A stretch of 64,000 nucleotides of DNA from Herbaspirillum sp. SJZ106 (lineage in GTDB: Bacteria; Pseudomonadota; Gammaproteobacteria; Burkholderiales; Burkholderiaceae_D). Below, piece by piece: positions 9,085-27,498 of this stretch (positions are counted from its first letter, which is position 1; each line of letters starts with the position of its first letter). The stretch spans positions 124,001 to 188,000 of the forward strand of contig NZ_VFNI01000007.1 in the NCBI RefSeq assembly GCF_006715495.1, given 5' to 3'. Both the position numbers and the translations under genes were made by a program. The notes under the pieces are model-generated. The model had not been told where the DNA came from and did not search any database. It was given only the letters and a program-made list of their open reading frames with translations.

Positions 9085-9582
9085 TTGAGTCTCAATCTGA
9101 ATGACAAGAAGGCCGTCGTCGCCGAAGTTTCCGCAAAGGTTGCAACTGCGCAAACTATCGTCGTGGCCGAATACCGTGGCATCCAGGTTGGTTCCTTGAC
9201 GCAACTGCGCGCACAAGCGCGTGCCCAAGGCGTGTACCTGCGCGTGTTGAAAAACACGCTGGCTCGTCGCGCCGTTGAAGGCACTCAGTTTGCCGACCTC
9301 GCCCCACAACTGACCGGTCCGCTGATCTATTCGATCTCGGAAGATGCCGTTGCCGCTGCCAAAGTCGTCGCCGACTTTGCCAAGTCCAACGACAAGCTGG
9401 TTGTGAAGGCGGGTAACTACGCAGGCAAGCAGCTCGACAAGGCTGCCGTGACCGCGTTGGCAAACATCCCAAGCCGCGAAGTTCTGCTGGCCCAGTTGCT
9501 GGGCATGATGCAGGCTCCGGTGTCGGGCTTCGCGCGTGGCCTGGCTGCCCTGGCAGCCAAGAAGGAAGCCGAAGCCGCATGA
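9085..9582 (+). CDS. rplJ: 50S ribosomal protein L10
   Basis: 165 residues, base of the L7/L12 stalk. The start is TTG at 9085 (reads [12 protein letters not shown]), set by GGAGG at 9074-9078 with a 6-base spacing; an upstream in-frame ATG at 9055 lacks a site and would add ten unrelated residues. The core motif AEYRGI and C-terminal helix for L12 dimers ([17 protein letters not shown]) are present. The TTG start may help keep L10 output matched to autoregulation. Confidence 0.96.
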   Translation: MSLNLNDKKAVVAEVSAKVATAQTIVVAEYRGIQVGSLTQLRAQARAQGVYLRVLKNTLARRAVEGTQFADLAPQLTGPLIYSISEDAVAAAKVVADFAKSNDKLVVKAGNYAGKQLDKAAVTALANIPSREVLLAQLLGMMQAPVSGFARGLAALAAKKEAEAA

Positions 9583-9677
9583 TGCGCGGCCGCCTGATGG
9601 CGGCTGTCTCTGCAGTTTCGACGTTCCGCGTCACTACCAATCTGATGTTATTACCGAAATAAATTTAGGAGTTTCAA

Positions 9678-10058
9678 ATGGCAATTAGCAAAGAAGATAT
9701 CCTGGAAGCCGTAGGCGCGCTGTCCGTGATGGAACTGAATGACCTGGTCAAGGCATTCGAAGAGAAGTTTGGTGTTTCCGCTGCGGCGATGGCCGTTGCC
9801 GGTCCTGCTGGCGGCGCTGCTGGCGGCGCTGCTGCTGCTGAAGAGCAAACCGAGTTCACCGTTGTTCTGGCCGAAGTCGGCGCGAACAAGGTTGGCGTCA
9901 TCAAGGCAGTCCGCGAAATCACCGGTCTGGGCCTGAAGGAAGCCAAGGACCTGGTCGACGGCGCACCGAAGCCGCTGAAGGAAGGCATCGCCAAGGCCGA
10001 CGCCGAAGCAGCCAAGAAGAAGCTGGAAGAAGCTGGCGCCAAGGCAGAACTGAAGTAA
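9678..10058 (+). CDS. rplL: 50S ribosomal protein L7/L12
   Basis: 126 residues: N-terminal dimerisation and L10-binding helices, an Ala/Gly hinge (residues 41-54), then the C-terminal domain that recruits translation factors ([21 protein letters not shown]). A TAGGAG site precedes the ATG. Present in multiple copies per ribosome, it needs higher output than rpoBC downstream, which fits the attenuator-like hairpin that follows. Confidence 0.98.
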   Translation: MAISKEDILEAVGALSVMELNDLVKAFEEKFGVSAAAMAVAGPAGGAAGGAAAAEEQTEFTVVLAEVGANKVGVIKAVREITGLGLKEAKDLVDGAPKPLKEGIAKADAEAAKKKLEEAGAKAELK

Positions 10059-10092
10059 TTTCTGCTTGCCAACCAAGGCGAGTTGTTACGCC

Positions 10093-10140
10093 GGAGTCAA
10101 AGTGCAGAATCCCTTGAAAAAGGGATTCGGCTTTGGCTCC
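10093..10140 (+). terminator. rplL-rpoB attenuator-like hairpin
   Basis: Outer arms 10093-10102 and 10131-10140 pair (GGAG-T-CAAAG with CTTTG-G-CTCC). The inner arms GAATCCCTT (10107-10115) and AAGGGATTC (10120-10128) pair perfectly around GAAA. A T-rich but interrupted tail follows (TTTGTCGTTTCTTATTTTTG). In E. coli the equivalent gap holds a partial terminator and an RNase III site that lower rpoB expression; the same role is inferred here. Confidence 0.7.
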
Positions 10141-10332
10141 TTTGTCGTTTCTTATTTTTGTTCGATTTTGATGCGCTGCAATCTTCCGTTGCCCGGAATA
10201 TTAAGCGCGATTCGGGCAAAAACCAAGGGTTGACACTTGAAGATTTGAGATACCGGTTTCCAGTGCCTTCGGGCCGCACGGTGCGAATCGAGTCTTGAAC
10301 TATCTATCCTTCCTGTCACTCACGGAGTGTCC

Positions 10333-14436
<4,104 letters not shown>

Positions 14437-14450
14437 CCTGATGCGCAGGA

Positions 14451-14480
14451 GGGGCGCCGCGGCTGATGCCGCCGCGCCCC
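14451..14480 (+). other. GC-rich hairpin between rpoB and rpoC
   Basis: Thirteen-base arms (14451-14463 with 14468-14480) pair at 12 of 13 positions around a TGAT loop, 14 bases after the rpoB stop. No T-run follows, so it is not a classical terminator; it could be a processing or stability element. The rest of the 249-base spacer holds no ORF with a ribosome-binding site. Confidence 0.75.
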
Positions 14481-14685
14481 GCCGGTGCGTCGGCAGGCAG
14501 TCAAGAATTCAAGCAATACCAGTAATCCAAGAAGTCTCAGTTGTAGGCCGTGGACGCCTGTCCCGGTATCGGTGGAACCGCAGGGCGCAAGGCCCGCCGG
14601 CTCGCCCGCCGATGCGAACAGGGTTAAGCAGGACGAAACGGCCAATCGATGGACTAGCGTTTTTCACGCCAACCTGGAGTGATAC

Positions 14686-18933
<4,248 letters not shown>

Positions 18934-18938
18934 GTTGC

Positions 18939-18969
18939 CTGAGGCGGCCGGAAGCATCGGCCGCCTCAG
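18939..18969 (+). other. Perfect 12-bp hairpin after rpoC
   Basis: CTGAGGCGGCCG (18939-18950) pairs with 18958-18969 around a 7-base loop, six bases after the rpoC stop. No T-run. It may protect the mRNA 3' end or slow polymerase before the terminator at 19000. Confidence 0.7.
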
Positions 18970-18999
18970 CCTCCGAGTGAGCGTCATGCAAGACAGAAG

Positions 19000-19032
19000 C
19001 GGCACCGGAATAGCTTCCGGTGCCGTTTTTTT
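19000..19032 (+). terminator. Terminator of the rpoBC transcript
   Basis: Eleven-base perfect stem CGGCACCGGAA (19000-19010) with 19015-19025, TAGC loop and seven T (19026-19032). Confidence 0.93.
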
Positions 19033-19133
19033 ATCCGGGGCGGCAGACTGTCCAATGTTGCTTGATTGACATATGCCAAACGTCGTAATTTGGCGTCAGA
19101 AAGCCTGCCAACAGGGTAAAAGGCCCGACCGGG

Positions 19134-19162
19134 TTGACCAAATGGCCTTTCAGGCATATACT
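19134..19162 (+). promoter_or_regulatory. sigma70 promoter of the str operon
   Basis: TTGACC (19134-19139), 17-base spacer, TATACT (19157-19162). The following leader to rpsL (about 185 bases) carries no ORF. A second weaker box, TTGACA at 19066-19071, lacks a well-placed -10. Confidence 0.8.
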
Positions 19163-19352
19163 CGCGAGTTCTCGAATTTAGGCTCGCCCGGGCTTATGCG
19201 TTCTTTGGTCTGAAGTTTCGCTGTTGCGACGCTTATCTCCCTCCCGGTCTTAAATCGAAACGCGCAGTTTCTCTCGCGCAAGTTTCTTGTGTGGTTCCGG
19301 GCAACCGTTTCCGGAACCTGTTTTCAATGTCGTACTTTGTTGGATTAAAACG

Positions 19353-19736
19353 ATGCCAACCATCAATCAACTGATTCGCAAACCACGCGTCTCCGCGATC
19401 GTGAAGAGCAAATCGCCGGCGCTGGAAAACAGCCCGCAGAAACGCGGCGTTTGCACCCGCGTTTACACCACCACCCCGAAGAAGCCGAACTCCGCGCTGC
19501 GTAAGGTCGCCAAGGTACGCCTGACCAACGGTTTCGAAGTCATTTCGTACATCGGCGGCGAAGGCCACAACCTGCAAGAACACAGCGTCGTGCTGATCCG
19601 CGGCGGCCGTGTGAAGGACTTGCCGGGTGTGCGTTACCACATGGTTCGCGGTGCACTGGATACCCAGGGCGTCAAGGATCGTAAGCAAGCCCGCTCGAAG
19701 TACGGCGCCAAGCGCGCCAAGGCAGCGAAGAAGTAA
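19353..19736 (+). CDS. rpsL: 30S ribosomal protein S12
   Basis: 127 residues at the decoding centre. The start [12 protein letters not shown] is universal; the in-frame codons upstream to 19287 are leader. Lys43, Lys44 (TTPKKPNSA) and Lys88 (GRVKDLPG) are the streptomycin-sensitive residues. First gene of the rpsL-rpsG-fusA-tuf-rpsJ unit. Confidence 0.98.
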   Translation: MPTINQLIRKPRVSAIVKSKSPALENSPQKRGVCTRVYTTTPKKPNSALRKVAKVRLTNGFEVISYIGGEGHNLQEHSVVLIRGGRVKDLPGVRYHMVRGALDTQGVKDRKQARSKYGAKRAKAAKK

Positions 19737-19892
19737 TAATTGGTCTTTATCATGGCGCTAGTCGCCTGGTAAAAGTGTCGGTCCGGAATGGGCCGAGTAA
19801 GTGGAGATCATGATGGTCTCCGCGAGTGCAGGCGATGTTGAAAGCGAAGTCTCAGGGTTCGCCCACTCAACTGAAGATTGAAAGGAATTGAA
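19737..19892 (+). other. rpsL-rpsG spacer, possible S7 target
   Basis: 156 bases without a gene. A 7-bp hairpin GGAGATC..GGTCTCC lies around 19803-19821. In E. coli S7 binds this intercistronic region to repress its own operon; no sequence match to that target could be shown, so the role is a guess from position. Confidence 0.35.
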
Positions 19893-20363
19893 ATGCCACG
19901 TCGTCGTGAAGTCCCCAAGCGGGAAATTCTGCCGGATCCGAAGTTCGGCAATGTTGATGTCGCCAAGTTCGTCAACGTCCTGATGCTGTCGGGCAAGAAG
20001 TCGGTTGCCGAAAACATCATCTATGGCGCGTTTGACCACATCCAGCAAAAGTCCGGCAAGGACCCGCTGGAAGTGTTCGCCGCCGCGCTGGCCAACTGCA
20101 AGCCGATGGTTGAAGTCAAGTCGCGCCGCGTTGGCGGCGCCAACTACCAGGTGCCTGTTGAAGTGCGTCCGGTGCGCCGTATGGCCCTGTCGATGCGTTG
20201 GCTGCGTGAAGCCGCCAACAAGCGCAGCGAGAAGTCCATGCCGCAACGCCTGGGCGGCGAATTGATGGAAGCGGCCGAAGGCCGCGGCGGCGCAATGAAG
20301 AAGCGGGATGAAGTTCACCGTATGGCTGAAGCGAACAAGGCGTTCTCGCACTTCCGCTTCTAA
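19893..20363 (+). CDS. rpsG: 30S ribosomal protein S7
   Basis: 156 residues; starts assembly of the 30S head and contacts E-site tRNA. The start [11 protein letters not shown] at 19893 is chosen over the in-frame TTG at 19878 because AAAGGA at 19881-19886 lies between them at good spacing for the ATG. The family motif [14 protein letters not shown] is present. Length equals the short S7 form. Confidence 0.98.
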   Translation: MPRRREVPKREILPDPKFGNVDVAKFVNVLMLSGKKSVAENIIYGAFDHIQQKSGKDPLEVFAAALANCKPMVEVKSRRVGGANYQVPVEVRPVRRMALSMRWLREAANKRSEKSMPQRLGGELMEAAEGRGGAMKKRDEVHRMAEANKAFSHFRF

Positions 20364-20376
20364 CAAAGACAGGACG

Positions 20377-20402
20377 GGGCCCTCGTTGCATCGGCAGGGC
20401 CC
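20377..20402 (+). other. Hairpin between rpsG and fusA
   Basis: GGGCCCT (20377-20383) pairs with AGGGCCC (20396-20402), followed by TTGTCTATAT. The stem is strong but the T-tract weak; a partial attenuator or processing element is possible. Confidence 0.5.
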
Positions 20403-20489
20403 TTGTCTATATCTGAATTGGTTCGAGCCGAGCGTTTATTTGAAAAAATTGACGCTCGGTTTCGTGCATTAAAGACTTAGGAATAAATC

Positions 20490-22595
20490 ATGGCTCGCAA
20501 GACCCCCATTGAGCGCTACCGCAATATCGGTATTTCCGCGCACATCGATGCAGGTAAAACCACCACGACCGAGCGCGTGCTGTTTTACACAGGCGTGAAC
20601 CACAAGATCGGTGAAGTGCACGATGGCGCCGCCACCATGGACTGGATGGAGCAGGAGCAAGAGCGCGGCATCACGATTACGTCGGCTGCCACCACCTGTT
20701 ACTGGAAGGGCATGGCGAACAATTTCCCGGCCCACCACATCAACATCATCGATACCCCGGGCCACGTCGACTTCACCATTGAAGTCGAGCGCTCGATGCG
20801 CGTCCTGGACGGCGCCTGCATGGTCTACTGTGCAGTCGGCGGCGTGCAGCCGCAGTCGGAAACCGTGTGGCGCCAGGCCAACAAGTACAAGGTTCCCCGT
20901 CTGGCATTCGTCAACAAGATGGACCGTACCGGCGCCAACTTCTTCAAGGTGTACGAGCAGATGCGCGCTCGCCTGAAGGCCAACCCGATCCCGATGCAAG
21001 TGCCTATCGGCGCCGAAGAAAACTTCGAAGGCGTGATCGACCTGGTCAAGATGCGCGCGATCTACTGGGACGACGCCAGCCAGGGCATGAAGTTCGACTA
21101 CCGCGACATTCCGGAAGGCCTGAAGGCTGAAGCCCAGAAGTGGCGCGAAAACCTGGTCGAGACCGCCGCCGAAGCGTCGGAAGACCTGATGAACAAGTAC
21201 CTGGAAGAAGGCGACCTGACCGAAGCCGAAATCAAGGGCGCGATCCGCCAGCGCACCATCTCGGGCGAAATCGTCCCGATGATGTGCGGCACCGCATTCA
21301 AGAACAAGGGCGTGCAGGCCATGCTGGACGGCGTGATCGAATACCTGCCGTCGCCGGTCGACATCCCGCCGGTTCCGGGCCTCAACGAAGACGACGAGCC
21401 GGTCGTGCGCGAAGCCAAGGACGACGAGAAGTTCTCCGCCCTGGCGTTCAAGATCGCTACCGACCCGTTCGTCGGCCAGCTGTGCTTCATCCGCTGCTAC
21501 TCGGGCACCCTGAACTCGGGCGACACCGTGTTGAACTCGGTGAAGTCGAAGAAGGAACGCATTGGCCGTATCGTCCAGATGCACGCCAACCAGCGCGAAG
21601 AAATCAAGGAAATGCTGGCAGGCGACATCGCCGCTGTCGTGGGTCTGAAGGACACCACCACCGGCGACACCCTGTGCGACGACAAGTCCGTGGTCGTGCT
21701 CGAGCGCATGGTCTTCCCTGAGCCGGTGATCTCGCAGGCCGTCGAGCCCAAGACCAAGGCCGACCAGGAAAAGATGGGCCTGGCCCTGAACCGCCTGGCC
21801 GCAGAAGATCCGTCGTTCCGCGTGCGTACCGACGAAGAATCGGGCCAGACCATCATCGCCGGTATGGGCGAGCTGCACCTGGACATCATCGTCGACCGCA
21901 TGAAGCGCGAATTCAACGTTGAAGCCACCGTCGGCAAGCCGCAGGTTGCCTACCGCGAAACCATCCGCAAGACCTGCGAAGAGTCCGAAGGCAAGTTCGT
22001 CAAGCAGTCGGGCGGCCGCGGCCAATACGGCCACGTCGTGCTGAAGATCGAGCCGCAAGAAGCCGGCAAGGGCTTCGAGTTCGTCGACGCGATCAAGGGC
22101 GGCACCGTCCCCCGCGAATTCATCCCGGCGGTGGAAAAGGGTGTTCGCGAAACCCTGAACACCGGCGTGCTGGCCGGTTATCCGGTGGTTGACGTCAAGG
22201 TCACGCTGTTCTTCGGTTCGTACCACGATGTGGACTCGAACGAAAACGCGTTCCGCATGGCCGGTTCGATGGCGTTCAAGGAAGGTTGCCGTCGCGCCAG
22301 CCCGGTGATCCTGGAGCCGATGATGGCGGTCGAAGTGGAAACGCCGGAAGATTACGCCGGTACCGTGATGGGCGACCTGTCGTCCCGCCGCGGCATGGTG
22401 CAGGGCATGGATGAAATCGCCGGCGGTGGCGGCAAGATCATCAAGGCTGAAGTCCCGCTGTCGGAAATGTTCGGTTACTCGACGACGCTGCGTTCGGCCA
22501 CGCAAGGCCGCGCAACCTACTCGATGGAATTCAAGCACTACTCCGAAGCGCCCAAGAACGTGATCGACGCGATCGTCACTTCGAAGGCCAAGTAA
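20490..22595 (+). CDS. fusA: Elongation factor G
   Basis: 701-residue GTPase that drives tRNA-mRNA translocation and, with RRF, ribosome recycling. G1 is AHIDAGKT, the switch II region is DTPGHVDF and G4 is NKMD, followed by domains II-V ending in the usual [15 protein letters not shown] precedes the ATG. The protein is full length and without disruption. Confidence 0.99.
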   Translation: MARKTPIERYRNIGISAHIDAGKTTTTERVLFYTGVNHKIGEVHDGAATMDWMEQEQERGITITSAATTCYWKGMANNFPAHHINIIDTPGHVDFTIEVERSMRVLDGACMVYCAVGGVQPQSETVWRQANKYKVPRLAFVNKMDRTGANFFKVYEQMRARLKANPIPMQVPIGAEENFEGVIDLVKMRAIYWDDASQGMKFDYRDIPEGLKAEAQKWRENLVETAAEASEDLMNKYLEEGDLTEAEIKGAIRQRTISGEIVPMMCGTAFKNKGVQAMLDGVIEYLPSPVDIPPVPGLNEDDEPVVREAKDDEKFSALAFKIATDPFVGQLCFIRCYSGTLNSGDTVLNSVKSKKERIGRIVQMHANQREEIKEMLAGDIAAVVGLKDTTTGDTLCDDKSVVVLERMVFPEPVISQAVEPKTKADQEKMGLALNRLAAEDPSFRVRTDEESGQTIIAGMGELHLDIIVDRMKREFNVEATVGKPQVAYRETIRKTCEESEGKFVKQSGGRGQYGHVVLKIEPQEAGKGFEFVDAIKGGTVPREFIPAVEKGVRETLNTGVLAGYPVVDVKVTLFFGSYHDVDSNENAFRMAGSMAFKEGCRRASPVILEPMMAVEVETPEDYAGTVMGDLSSRRGMVQGMDEIAGGGGKIIKAEVPLSEMFGYSTTLRSATQGRATYSMEFKHYSEAPKNVIDAIVTSKAK

Positions 22596-22619
22596 GGTCA
22601 AGTAAGTCGAGAAAGTATC

Positions 22620-22643
22620 GATCCGTCCCGTGTGGGGCGGATC
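22620..22643 (+). other. Hairpin between fusA and tuf copy 2
   Basis: GATCCGTCCC (22620-22629) pairs with GGGGCGGATC (22634-22643) with one G-T pair and a GTGT loop. The tail ACTGTTTAAC is only partly T-rich. It may set the fusA:tuf ratio. Confidence 0.55.
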
Positions 22644-22683
22644 ACTGTTTAACGTTAAGCAAACATTCGTTCCTTGAAGGAAA

Positions 22684-23878
22684 TCTAAAATGGCAAAAGG
22701 CAAGTTTGAGCGGACCAAGCCGCACGTGAACGTGGGCACGATTGGCCACGTTGACCACGGCAAGACCACGCTGACCGCAGCGATTGCGACCGTCCTGTCG
22801 AAGAAGTTCGGCGGCGAAGCGAAGGCATATGACCAGATCGACGCGGCACCGGAAGAAAAGGCGCGCGGCATCACGATCAACACCGCGCACGTCGAATACG
22901 AAACTGCAAACCGCCACTACGCGCACGTTGACTGCCCCGGCCACGCCGACTACGTCAAGAACATGATTACCGGTGCAGCGCAGATGGACGGCGCGATCCT
23001 GGTGTGCTCGGCCGCAGACGGCCCGATGCCGCAGACGCGCGAACACATCCTGCTGTCGCGCCAGGTTGGCGTTCCTTACATCATCGTGTTCCTGAACAAG
23101 GCCGACATGGTGGACGACGCCGAGCTGCTGGAGCTGGTGGAAATGGAAGTGCGCGAACTGCTGTCGAAGTACGAGTTCCCGGGCGACGACCTGCCAATCG
23201 TGAAGGGTTCGGCCAAGCTGGCGCTGGAAGGCGACACGGGTCCGCTGGGCGAGCAGGCGATCATGGCGTTGGCCGAAGCGCTGGACAGCTACATTCCGAC
23301 GCCGGAACGTGCCGTTGACGGTACCTTCCTGATGCCGGTGGAAGACGTGTTCTCGATCTCGGGCCGCGGCACCGTGGTGACCGGTCGTGTCGAGCGCGGC
23401 ATCGTCAAGGTTGGCGAAGAAATCGAAATCGTCGGTATCCGCGACACCCAGAAGACCACCTGCACCGGCGTGGAAATGTTCCGCAAGCTGCTGGACCAGG
23501 GTCAAGCTGGCGACAACGTCGGCGTGCTGCTGCGCGGCACCAAGCGTGAAGACGTGGAGCGTGGCCAGGTGTTGGCCAAGCCGGGTTCGATCAAGCCGCA
23601 CAAGCACTTCACCGGCGAGATCTATGTCCTGTCGAAGGACGAAGGCGGCCGTCACACCCCGTTCTTCAACAACTACCGTCCGCAGTTCTACTTCCGTACC
23701 ACGGACGTGACCGGCGCGATCGAACTGCCGAAGGACAAGGAAATGGTCATGCCGGGCGACAACGTGTCGATCACCGTGCAACTGATCAACCCGATCGCGA
23801 TGGAAGAAGGCCTGCGTTTCGCTATCCGTGAAGGCGGTCGTACCGTCGGCGCCGGCGTCGTCGCCAAGATCTTCGACT
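22684..23878 (+). repeat. tuf repeat, copy 2
   Basis: Identical by reading to 5122-6316, including the six bases before the ATG. The flanks differ completely, so the identical block matches the gene itself and is best explained by gene conversion. Confidence 0.95.
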
Positions 23879-23880
23879 GA
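22690..23880 (+). CDS. tuf: Elongation factor Tu, copy 2
   Basis: 396 residues, same protein as copy 1 at 5128, with the G1 motif GHVDHGKT and NKAD. It lies downstream of fusA, the position of E. coli tufA. It differs from copy 1 only by TGA instead of TAA at the stop. GAAGGAAA supplies the ribosome-binding site. Confidence 0.99.
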   Translation: MAKGKFERTKPHVNVGTIGHVDHGKTTLTAAIATVLSKKFGGEAKAYDQIDAAPEEKARGITINTAHVEYETANRHYAHVDCPGHADYVKNMITGAAQMDGAILVCSAADGPMPQTREHILLSRQVGVPYIIVFLNKADMVDDAELLELVEMEVRELLSKYEFPGDDLPIVKGSAKLALEGDTGPLGEQAIMALAEALDSYIPTPERAVDGTFLMPVEDVFSISGRGTVVTGRVERGIVKVGEEIEIVGIRDTQKTTCTGVEMFRKLLDQGQAGDNVGVLLRGTKREDVERGQVLAKPGSIKPHKHFTGEIYVLSKDEGGRHTPFFNNYRPQFYFRTTDVTGAIELPKDKEMVMPGDNVSITVQLINPIAMEEGLRFAIREGGRTVGAGVVAKIFD

Positions 23881-23918
23881 TTGTCGGATCGCAATACCTG
23901 TAGCAATTTTCACCATCG

Positions 23919-23940
23919 CCGGGGATGATCCCATCCCCGG
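23919..23940 (+). other. Hairpin between tuf copy 2 and rpsJ
   Basis: CCGGGGAT (23919-23926) pairs with ATCCCCGG (23933-23940) around GATCCC, followed by TTCGTTCTTT and then the rpsJ ribosome-binding site. Possible attenuator. Confidence 0.5.
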
Positions 23941-23961
23941 TTCGTTCTTTAAAGGAAAATC

Positions 23962-24279
23962 ATGTCGGTTCCTAGCCAAAAAATCCGTATCCGTCTCAAA
24001 GCATTCGACTATCGTCTGATCGACCAGTCCGCACTGGAAATCGTCGACACCGCCAAGCGTACCGGCGCCGTCGTCAAGGGCCCGGTTCCTCTGCCGACCC
24101 GCATCCAGCGTTTTGACGTCCTGCGTTCCCCGCACGTCAACAAGACTTCGCGCGACCAGTTCGAAATCCGTACCCATCAGCGCCTGATGGATATCGTCGA
24201 TCCGACCGACAAGACGGTTGACGCATTGATGAAGCTGGACCTGCCCGCTGGCGTTGATGTAGAAATCAAGCTGCAATAA
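23962..24279 (+). CDS. rpsJ: 30S ribosomal protein S10 (NusE)
   Basis: 105 residues; part of the 30S head and, as NusE, of antitermination complexes with NusB and NusG. Conserved [19 protein letters not shown] and [20 protein letters not shown] lies 6 bases before the ATG. Only 81 bases separate it from tuf and no S10-type leader is visible. A strong terminator 20 bases downstream ties it to the str operon rather than to rplC. Confidence 0.98.
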   Translation: MSVPSQKIRIRLKAFDYRLIDQSALEIVDTAKRTGAVVKGPVPLPTRIQRFDVLRSPHVNKTSRDQFEIRTHQRLMDIVDPTDKTVDALMKLDLPAGVDVEIKLQ

Positions 24280-24298
24280 AAGCAGGCAATGTGTTGGA

Positions 24299-24330
24299 AA
24301 AGCGCACAACCTATGGTTGTGCGCTTTTTT
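24299..24330 (+). terminator. Terminator between rpsJ and rplC
   Basis: Thirteen paired bases (24299-24311 with 24315-24327), TAT loop and a T-run to 24330. Its right arm also contains the -35 box of the next promoter. Confidence 0.92.
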
Positions 24331-24345
24331 ATTCCGGGCTATAAT
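24317..24345 (+). promoter_or_regulatory. Promoter of the rplC (S10) operon
   Basis: TTGTGC (24317-24322), 17-base spacer, perfect TATAAT (24340-24345). The -35 lies inside the terminator hairpin's 3' arm. A leader of about 90 bases precedes rplC. Confidence 0.75.
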
Positions 24346-24442
24346 GCTCGGCTTCGATGTGGGTTTTGCGTCTGCAGAGCCCGCAATTATTGGTAGTACG
24401 AACATCAGCCCCGCCCAATCGCAGGCGGGAATGGAGAAAACA

Positions 24443-25099
24443 ATGAGCCTGGGCCTTGTTGGTCGCAAGGTTGGTATGATGCGCATCTTCACGGAAGATG
24501 GGGATTCGATCCCTGTGACCGTGCTGGACGTGTCCAACAACCGCGTGACACAAATCAAAACGCCTGAAGTGGATGGTTATTCCGCTGTTCAGGTGACCTT
24601 CGGTCAGCGTCGCGCTTCCCGCGTGACCAAAGCCGCTGCCGGCCACTACGCCAAAGCTGGCGTTGAAGCTGGTACCGTTCTCAAAGAATTCCGTGTTGAC
24701 GCCGCCAAGGCTGCCGAATTGAAGGCAGGCGAGGTCGTGGGCATCGGCATGTTCGAAGCCGGTCAGAAAGTGGACGTCCAGGGCGTCTCGATCGGTAAGG
24801 GCTACGCCGGTACCATCAAGCGTTACAACTTCTCGTCGGGTCGCGCGACCCACGGTAACTCCCGTTCGCACAACGTTCCTGGCTCCATCGGTATGGCGCA
24901 GGATCCGGGCCGCGTGTTCCCGGGCAAGCGCATGACCGGCCATCTGGGCGATGTCACCACCACGGTGCAGAACCTGGAAATCGCCCGTGTCGACGCCGAA
25001 CGTCAGCTGCTGCTGGTCAAGGGCGCCGTTCCCGGCGCCAAGAACGGTCAAGTGATCGTTTCGCCCGCAGTCAAAGTCAAAGCGAAGAAGGGGGCCTGA
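24443..25099 (+). CDS. rplC: 50S ribosomal protein L3
   Basis: 218 residues; an early 23S rRNA-binding assembly protein reaching toward the peptidyl transferase centre. The start at 24443 ([12 protein letters not shown]) has GGAG at 24433-24436; the frame is open further upstream through the promoter region, which cannot be coding. [18 protein letters not shown] is typical of the centre-facing loop. First gene of the S10-spc-alpha series here. Confidence 0.97.
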   Translation: MSLGLVGRKVGMMRIFTEDGDSIPVTVLDVSNNRVTQIKTPEVDGYSAVQVTFGQRRASRVTKAAAGHYAKAGVEAGTVLKEFRVDAAKAAELKAGEVVGIGMFEAGQKVDVQGVSIGKGYAGTIKRYNFSSGRATHGNSRSHNVPGSIGMAQDPGRVFPGKRMTGHLGDVTTTVQNLEIARVDAERQLLLVKGAVPGAKNGQVIVSPAVKVKAKKGA

Positions 25100-25102
25100 T
25101 CA

Positions 25103-25723
25103 ATGGAACTGAAGCTCCTGAATGACCAAGGTCAAGCTGCTTCGAACGTCGCCGCACCGGATACCATTTTCGGCCGCGACTACAACGAAGCCCTGATCCA
25201 TCAGGTCGTGGTTGCCTACCAAGCGAATGCTCGCAGCGGCAACCGCAAGCAAAAGGATCGTGAAGAAGTCAGTCACACCACCAAGAAGCCCTGGCGCCAA
25301 AAGGGTACCGGCCGCGCACGCGCCGGTATGTCCTCGTCGCCGTTGTGGCGCGGTGGTGGTCGCATCTTCCCGAACTCGCCCGACGAAAACTTCACGCACA
25401 AGGTCAACAAGAAGATGTATCGCGCAGGCGTCTGCTCGATCCTGTCTCAGTTGGCACGCGAAGGCCGCCTGTCGGTCGTTGAGAATTTCGCCGTCGAAGC
25501 GCCGAAGACAAAGCTGTTGTCCCAGAAGCTGAAGGGCATGGGCCTGGATTCGGTGCTCGTGATCACCGACAGCCTGGACGAGAACCTGCTGCTGGCATCC
25601 CGCAATCTGCCGGGCGTGCTGGTGGTTGAGCCGCGTCAAGCTGATCCCGTGTCGCTGGTGTACTTCAAGAATATCTTGATCACCAAGTCGGCTCTGGCAA
25701 AGATTGAGGAGTTGCTGGCATGA
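25103..25723 (+). CDS. rplD: 50S ribosomal protein L4
   Basis: 206 residues; its long loop lines the exit tunnel ([14 protein letters not shown]). In E. coli L4 also represses the S10 operon through a leader before rpsJ. No such leader exists at rpsJ here, so if L4 control operates it would have to act on the 24346-24442 leader. Its stop overlaps the rplW ATG. Confidence 0.98.
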   Translation: MELKLLNDQGQAASNVAAPDTIFGRDYNEALIHQVVVAYQANARSGNRKQKDREEVSHTTKKPWRQKGTGRARAGMSSSPLWRGGGRIFPNSPDENFTHKVNKKMYRAGVCSILSQLAREGRLSVVENFAVEAPKTKLLSQKLKGMGLDSVLVITDSLDENLLLASRNLPGVLVVEPRQADPVSLVYFKNILITKSALAKIEELLA

Positions 25724-26037
25724 ACGCAATCGTGAAACATAGCGAAGAGCGCCTGATGAAGGTGCTGCTGGCGCCGGTCATCTCTGAAAAGGCAACCTTC
25801 GTGGCCGAGAAGAACGAGCAAGTCGTTTTCCTGGTCGCCAAGGATGCAACCAAGCTGGAAGTCAAGGCCGCTGTCGAACTGCTGTTCAAGGTGGAAGTCG
25901 AGTCCGTGCAAGTGGCAAACCGCCAGGGCAAGCAAAAGCGCTCCGGCAAGACCATGGGCCGTCGCAACCACACCCGTCGCGCCTTCGTCAGCCTGAAGCC
26001 GGGTCAAGAGATCAACTTCACCGAGGAGGCTAAATAA
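25720..26037 (+). CDS. rplW: 50S ribosomal protein L23
   Basis: 105 residues; at the tunnel exit, docking site for trigger factor and SRP. Conserved [16 protein letters not shown] and the C-terminal [17 protein letters not shown] within the end of rplD gives the ribosome-binding site for the ATG at 25720, overlapping rplD by 4 bases. The stop shares a base with rplB. Confidence 0.97.
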   Translation: MNAIVKHSEERLMKVLLAPVISEKATFVAEKNEQVVFLVAKDATKLEVKAAVELLFKVEVESVQVANRQGKQKRSGKTMGRRNHTRRAFVSLKPGQEINFTEEAK

Positions 26038-26864
26038 TGGCACTCGTAAAAGTTAAGCCGACCTCGCCCGGCCGGCGCGGTATGGTCAAGGTCGTTAATC
26101 CCGACCTGTACAAGGGCCGTCCGCTGGCATCGCTGGTCGAAAAGAAGTCCAAGACCGCTGGCCGCAACAACAACGGTCACATCACCACCCGCCACATCGG
26201 CGGTGGCCACAAGCAGCATTACCGCGTTGTCGACTTCCGTCGCAACAAGGACGGTATTCCTGCCAAGGTCGAGCGTATCGAATACGACCCGAACCGTACC
26301 GCGCACATCGCATTGCTGTGCTACGCGGACGGCGAGCGCAAGTACATCATCGCTCCCAAGGGCCTGACCGTGGGTGATTCGCTGATCAGCGGCTCGGAAG
26401 CGCCGATCAAGTCGGGCAACACCCTGCCGATCCGCAACATTCCGGTCGGCACCACCATCCACTGCGTGGAAATGCTGCCGGGCAAGGGCGCACAGATCGC
26501 CCGTACCGCCGGCGCTGCCGTGGTACTGATGGCGCGTGAAGGCACCTACGCCCAGGTTCGCCTGCGTTCCGGTGAAGTGCGTCGCGTTCACATCGAATGT
26601 CGCGCCACCATCGGCGAAGTCGGCAACGGCGAGCACAACCTGCGCAAGATCGGCAAGGCCGGTGCGACGCGTTGGCGCGGTATCCGCCCGACCGTTCGCG
26701 GTGTGGTCATGAACCCGGTCGACCACCCGCACGGTGGTGGTGAAGGTAAGACTGCGGCTGGCCGTCACCCGGTTTCGCCGTGGGGTCAGCAGACCAAGGG
26801 CAAGAAGACTCGTAGCAACAAGCGTACGACTTCGATGATTGTCTCGCGTCGCGGCAAGAAATAA
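26037..26864 (+). CDS. rplB: 50S ribosomal protein L2
   Basis: 275 residues; required for peptidyl transferase centre assembly and subunit joining. The near-invariant [14 protein letters not shown] with the important histidine is present near residue 225. GAGGAGG is at the end of rplW; the TAATG overlap indicates coupling. Confidence 0.98.
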   Translation: MALVKVKPTSPGRRGMVKVVNPDLYKGRPLASLVEKKSKTAGRNNNGHITTRHIGGGHKQHYRVVDFRRNKDGIPAKVERIEYDPNRTAHIALLCYADGERKYIIAPKGLTVGDSLISGSEAPIKSGNTLPIRNIPVGTTIHCVEMLPGKGAQIARTAGAAVVLMAREGTYAQVRLRSGEVRRVHIECRATIGEVGNGEHNLRKIGKAGATRWRGIRPTVRGVVMNPVDHPHGGGEGKTAAGRHPVSPWGQQTKGKKTRSNKRTTSMIVSRRGKK

Positions 26865-26874
26865 GGGATAAAAC

Positions 26875-27150
26875 ATGACACGTTCATTGAAAAAAGGTCC
26901 GTTCTGCGACGCGCATCTGGTGAAGAAGGTGGAAACCGCCCAGGCGACAAAGGACAAGAAGCCGATCAAGACCTGGTCGCGCCGTTCGACGATCATGCCG
27001 GACTTCATCGGCCTGACGATCGCGGTGCATAACGGCAAGCAGCACGTGCCGGTCTATGTGTCGGAAAACATGGTTGGTCACAAGCTCGGCGAATTCGCGC
27101 TGACCCGTACGTTCAAGGGTCACGCTGCCGATAAGAAGGCTAAGAAATAA
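26875..27150 (+). CDS. rpsS: 30S ribosomal protein S19
   Basis: 91 residues; head of the 30S subunit, forms a pair with S13. Starts [12 protein letters not shown]; contains [13 protein letters not shown] and [11 protein letters not shown]. Ten bases after rplB. Confidence 0.98.
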   Translation: MTRSLKKGPFCDAHLVKKVETAQATKDKKPIKTWSRRSTIMPDFIGLTIAVHNGKQHVPVYVSENMVGHKLGEFALTRTFKGHAADKKAKK

Positions 27151-27156
27151 GGTCCT

Positions 27157-27489
27157 ATGATGGAAACTAAAGCTACTCTGCGCGGTGTGCACCTGTCGGC
27201 CCAGAAGGGCCGCCTGGTTGCAGACCTGATCCGCGGTAAACAAGTTGATCAGGCACTGAATATCTTGGCTTTCAGCCCCAAAAAGGGCGCGGCGATCATC
27301 AAGAAGGTTCTGGAGTCCGCAATCGCGAACGCCGAACACAATGATGGCGCTGACATTGACGAGCTGAAGGTCAAGACCATTTATGTGGAAAAGGGTGCGG
27401 TCCTCAAGCGCTTCACAGCGCGTGCGAAGGGCCGTGGTGATCGTATTTCCAAGCAATCGTGTCACATCTACGTGACCGTCGGAAACTAA
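27157..27489 (+). CDS. rplV: 50S ribosomal protein L22
   Basis: 110 residues; its beta-hairpin (about 82-95) narrows the exit tunnel where macrolides bind. Two tandem ATGs (27157 and 27160) could start; the first is used, with AAGG nearby. Conserved [16 protein letters not shown] and [16 protein letters not shown]. Confidence 0.97.
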   Translation: MMETKATLRGVHLSAQKGRLVADLIRGKQVDQALNILAFSPKKGAAIIKKVLESAIANAEHNDGADIDELKVKTIYVEKGAVLKRFTARAKGRGDRISKQSCHIYVTVGN

Positions 27490-27498
27490 GGAGTCACG

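Noticed and set aside
19066-19091. TTGACA with TAATTT as the str promoter
   Set aside because: The spacing is 14 bases; the pair at 19134-19162 fits much better.
20469-24558. Two long minus-strand frames opposite fusA, tuf and rpsJ
   Set aside because: Mirror frames of essential plus-strand genes. The same translation appears opposite both tuf copies simply because the DNA is identical.
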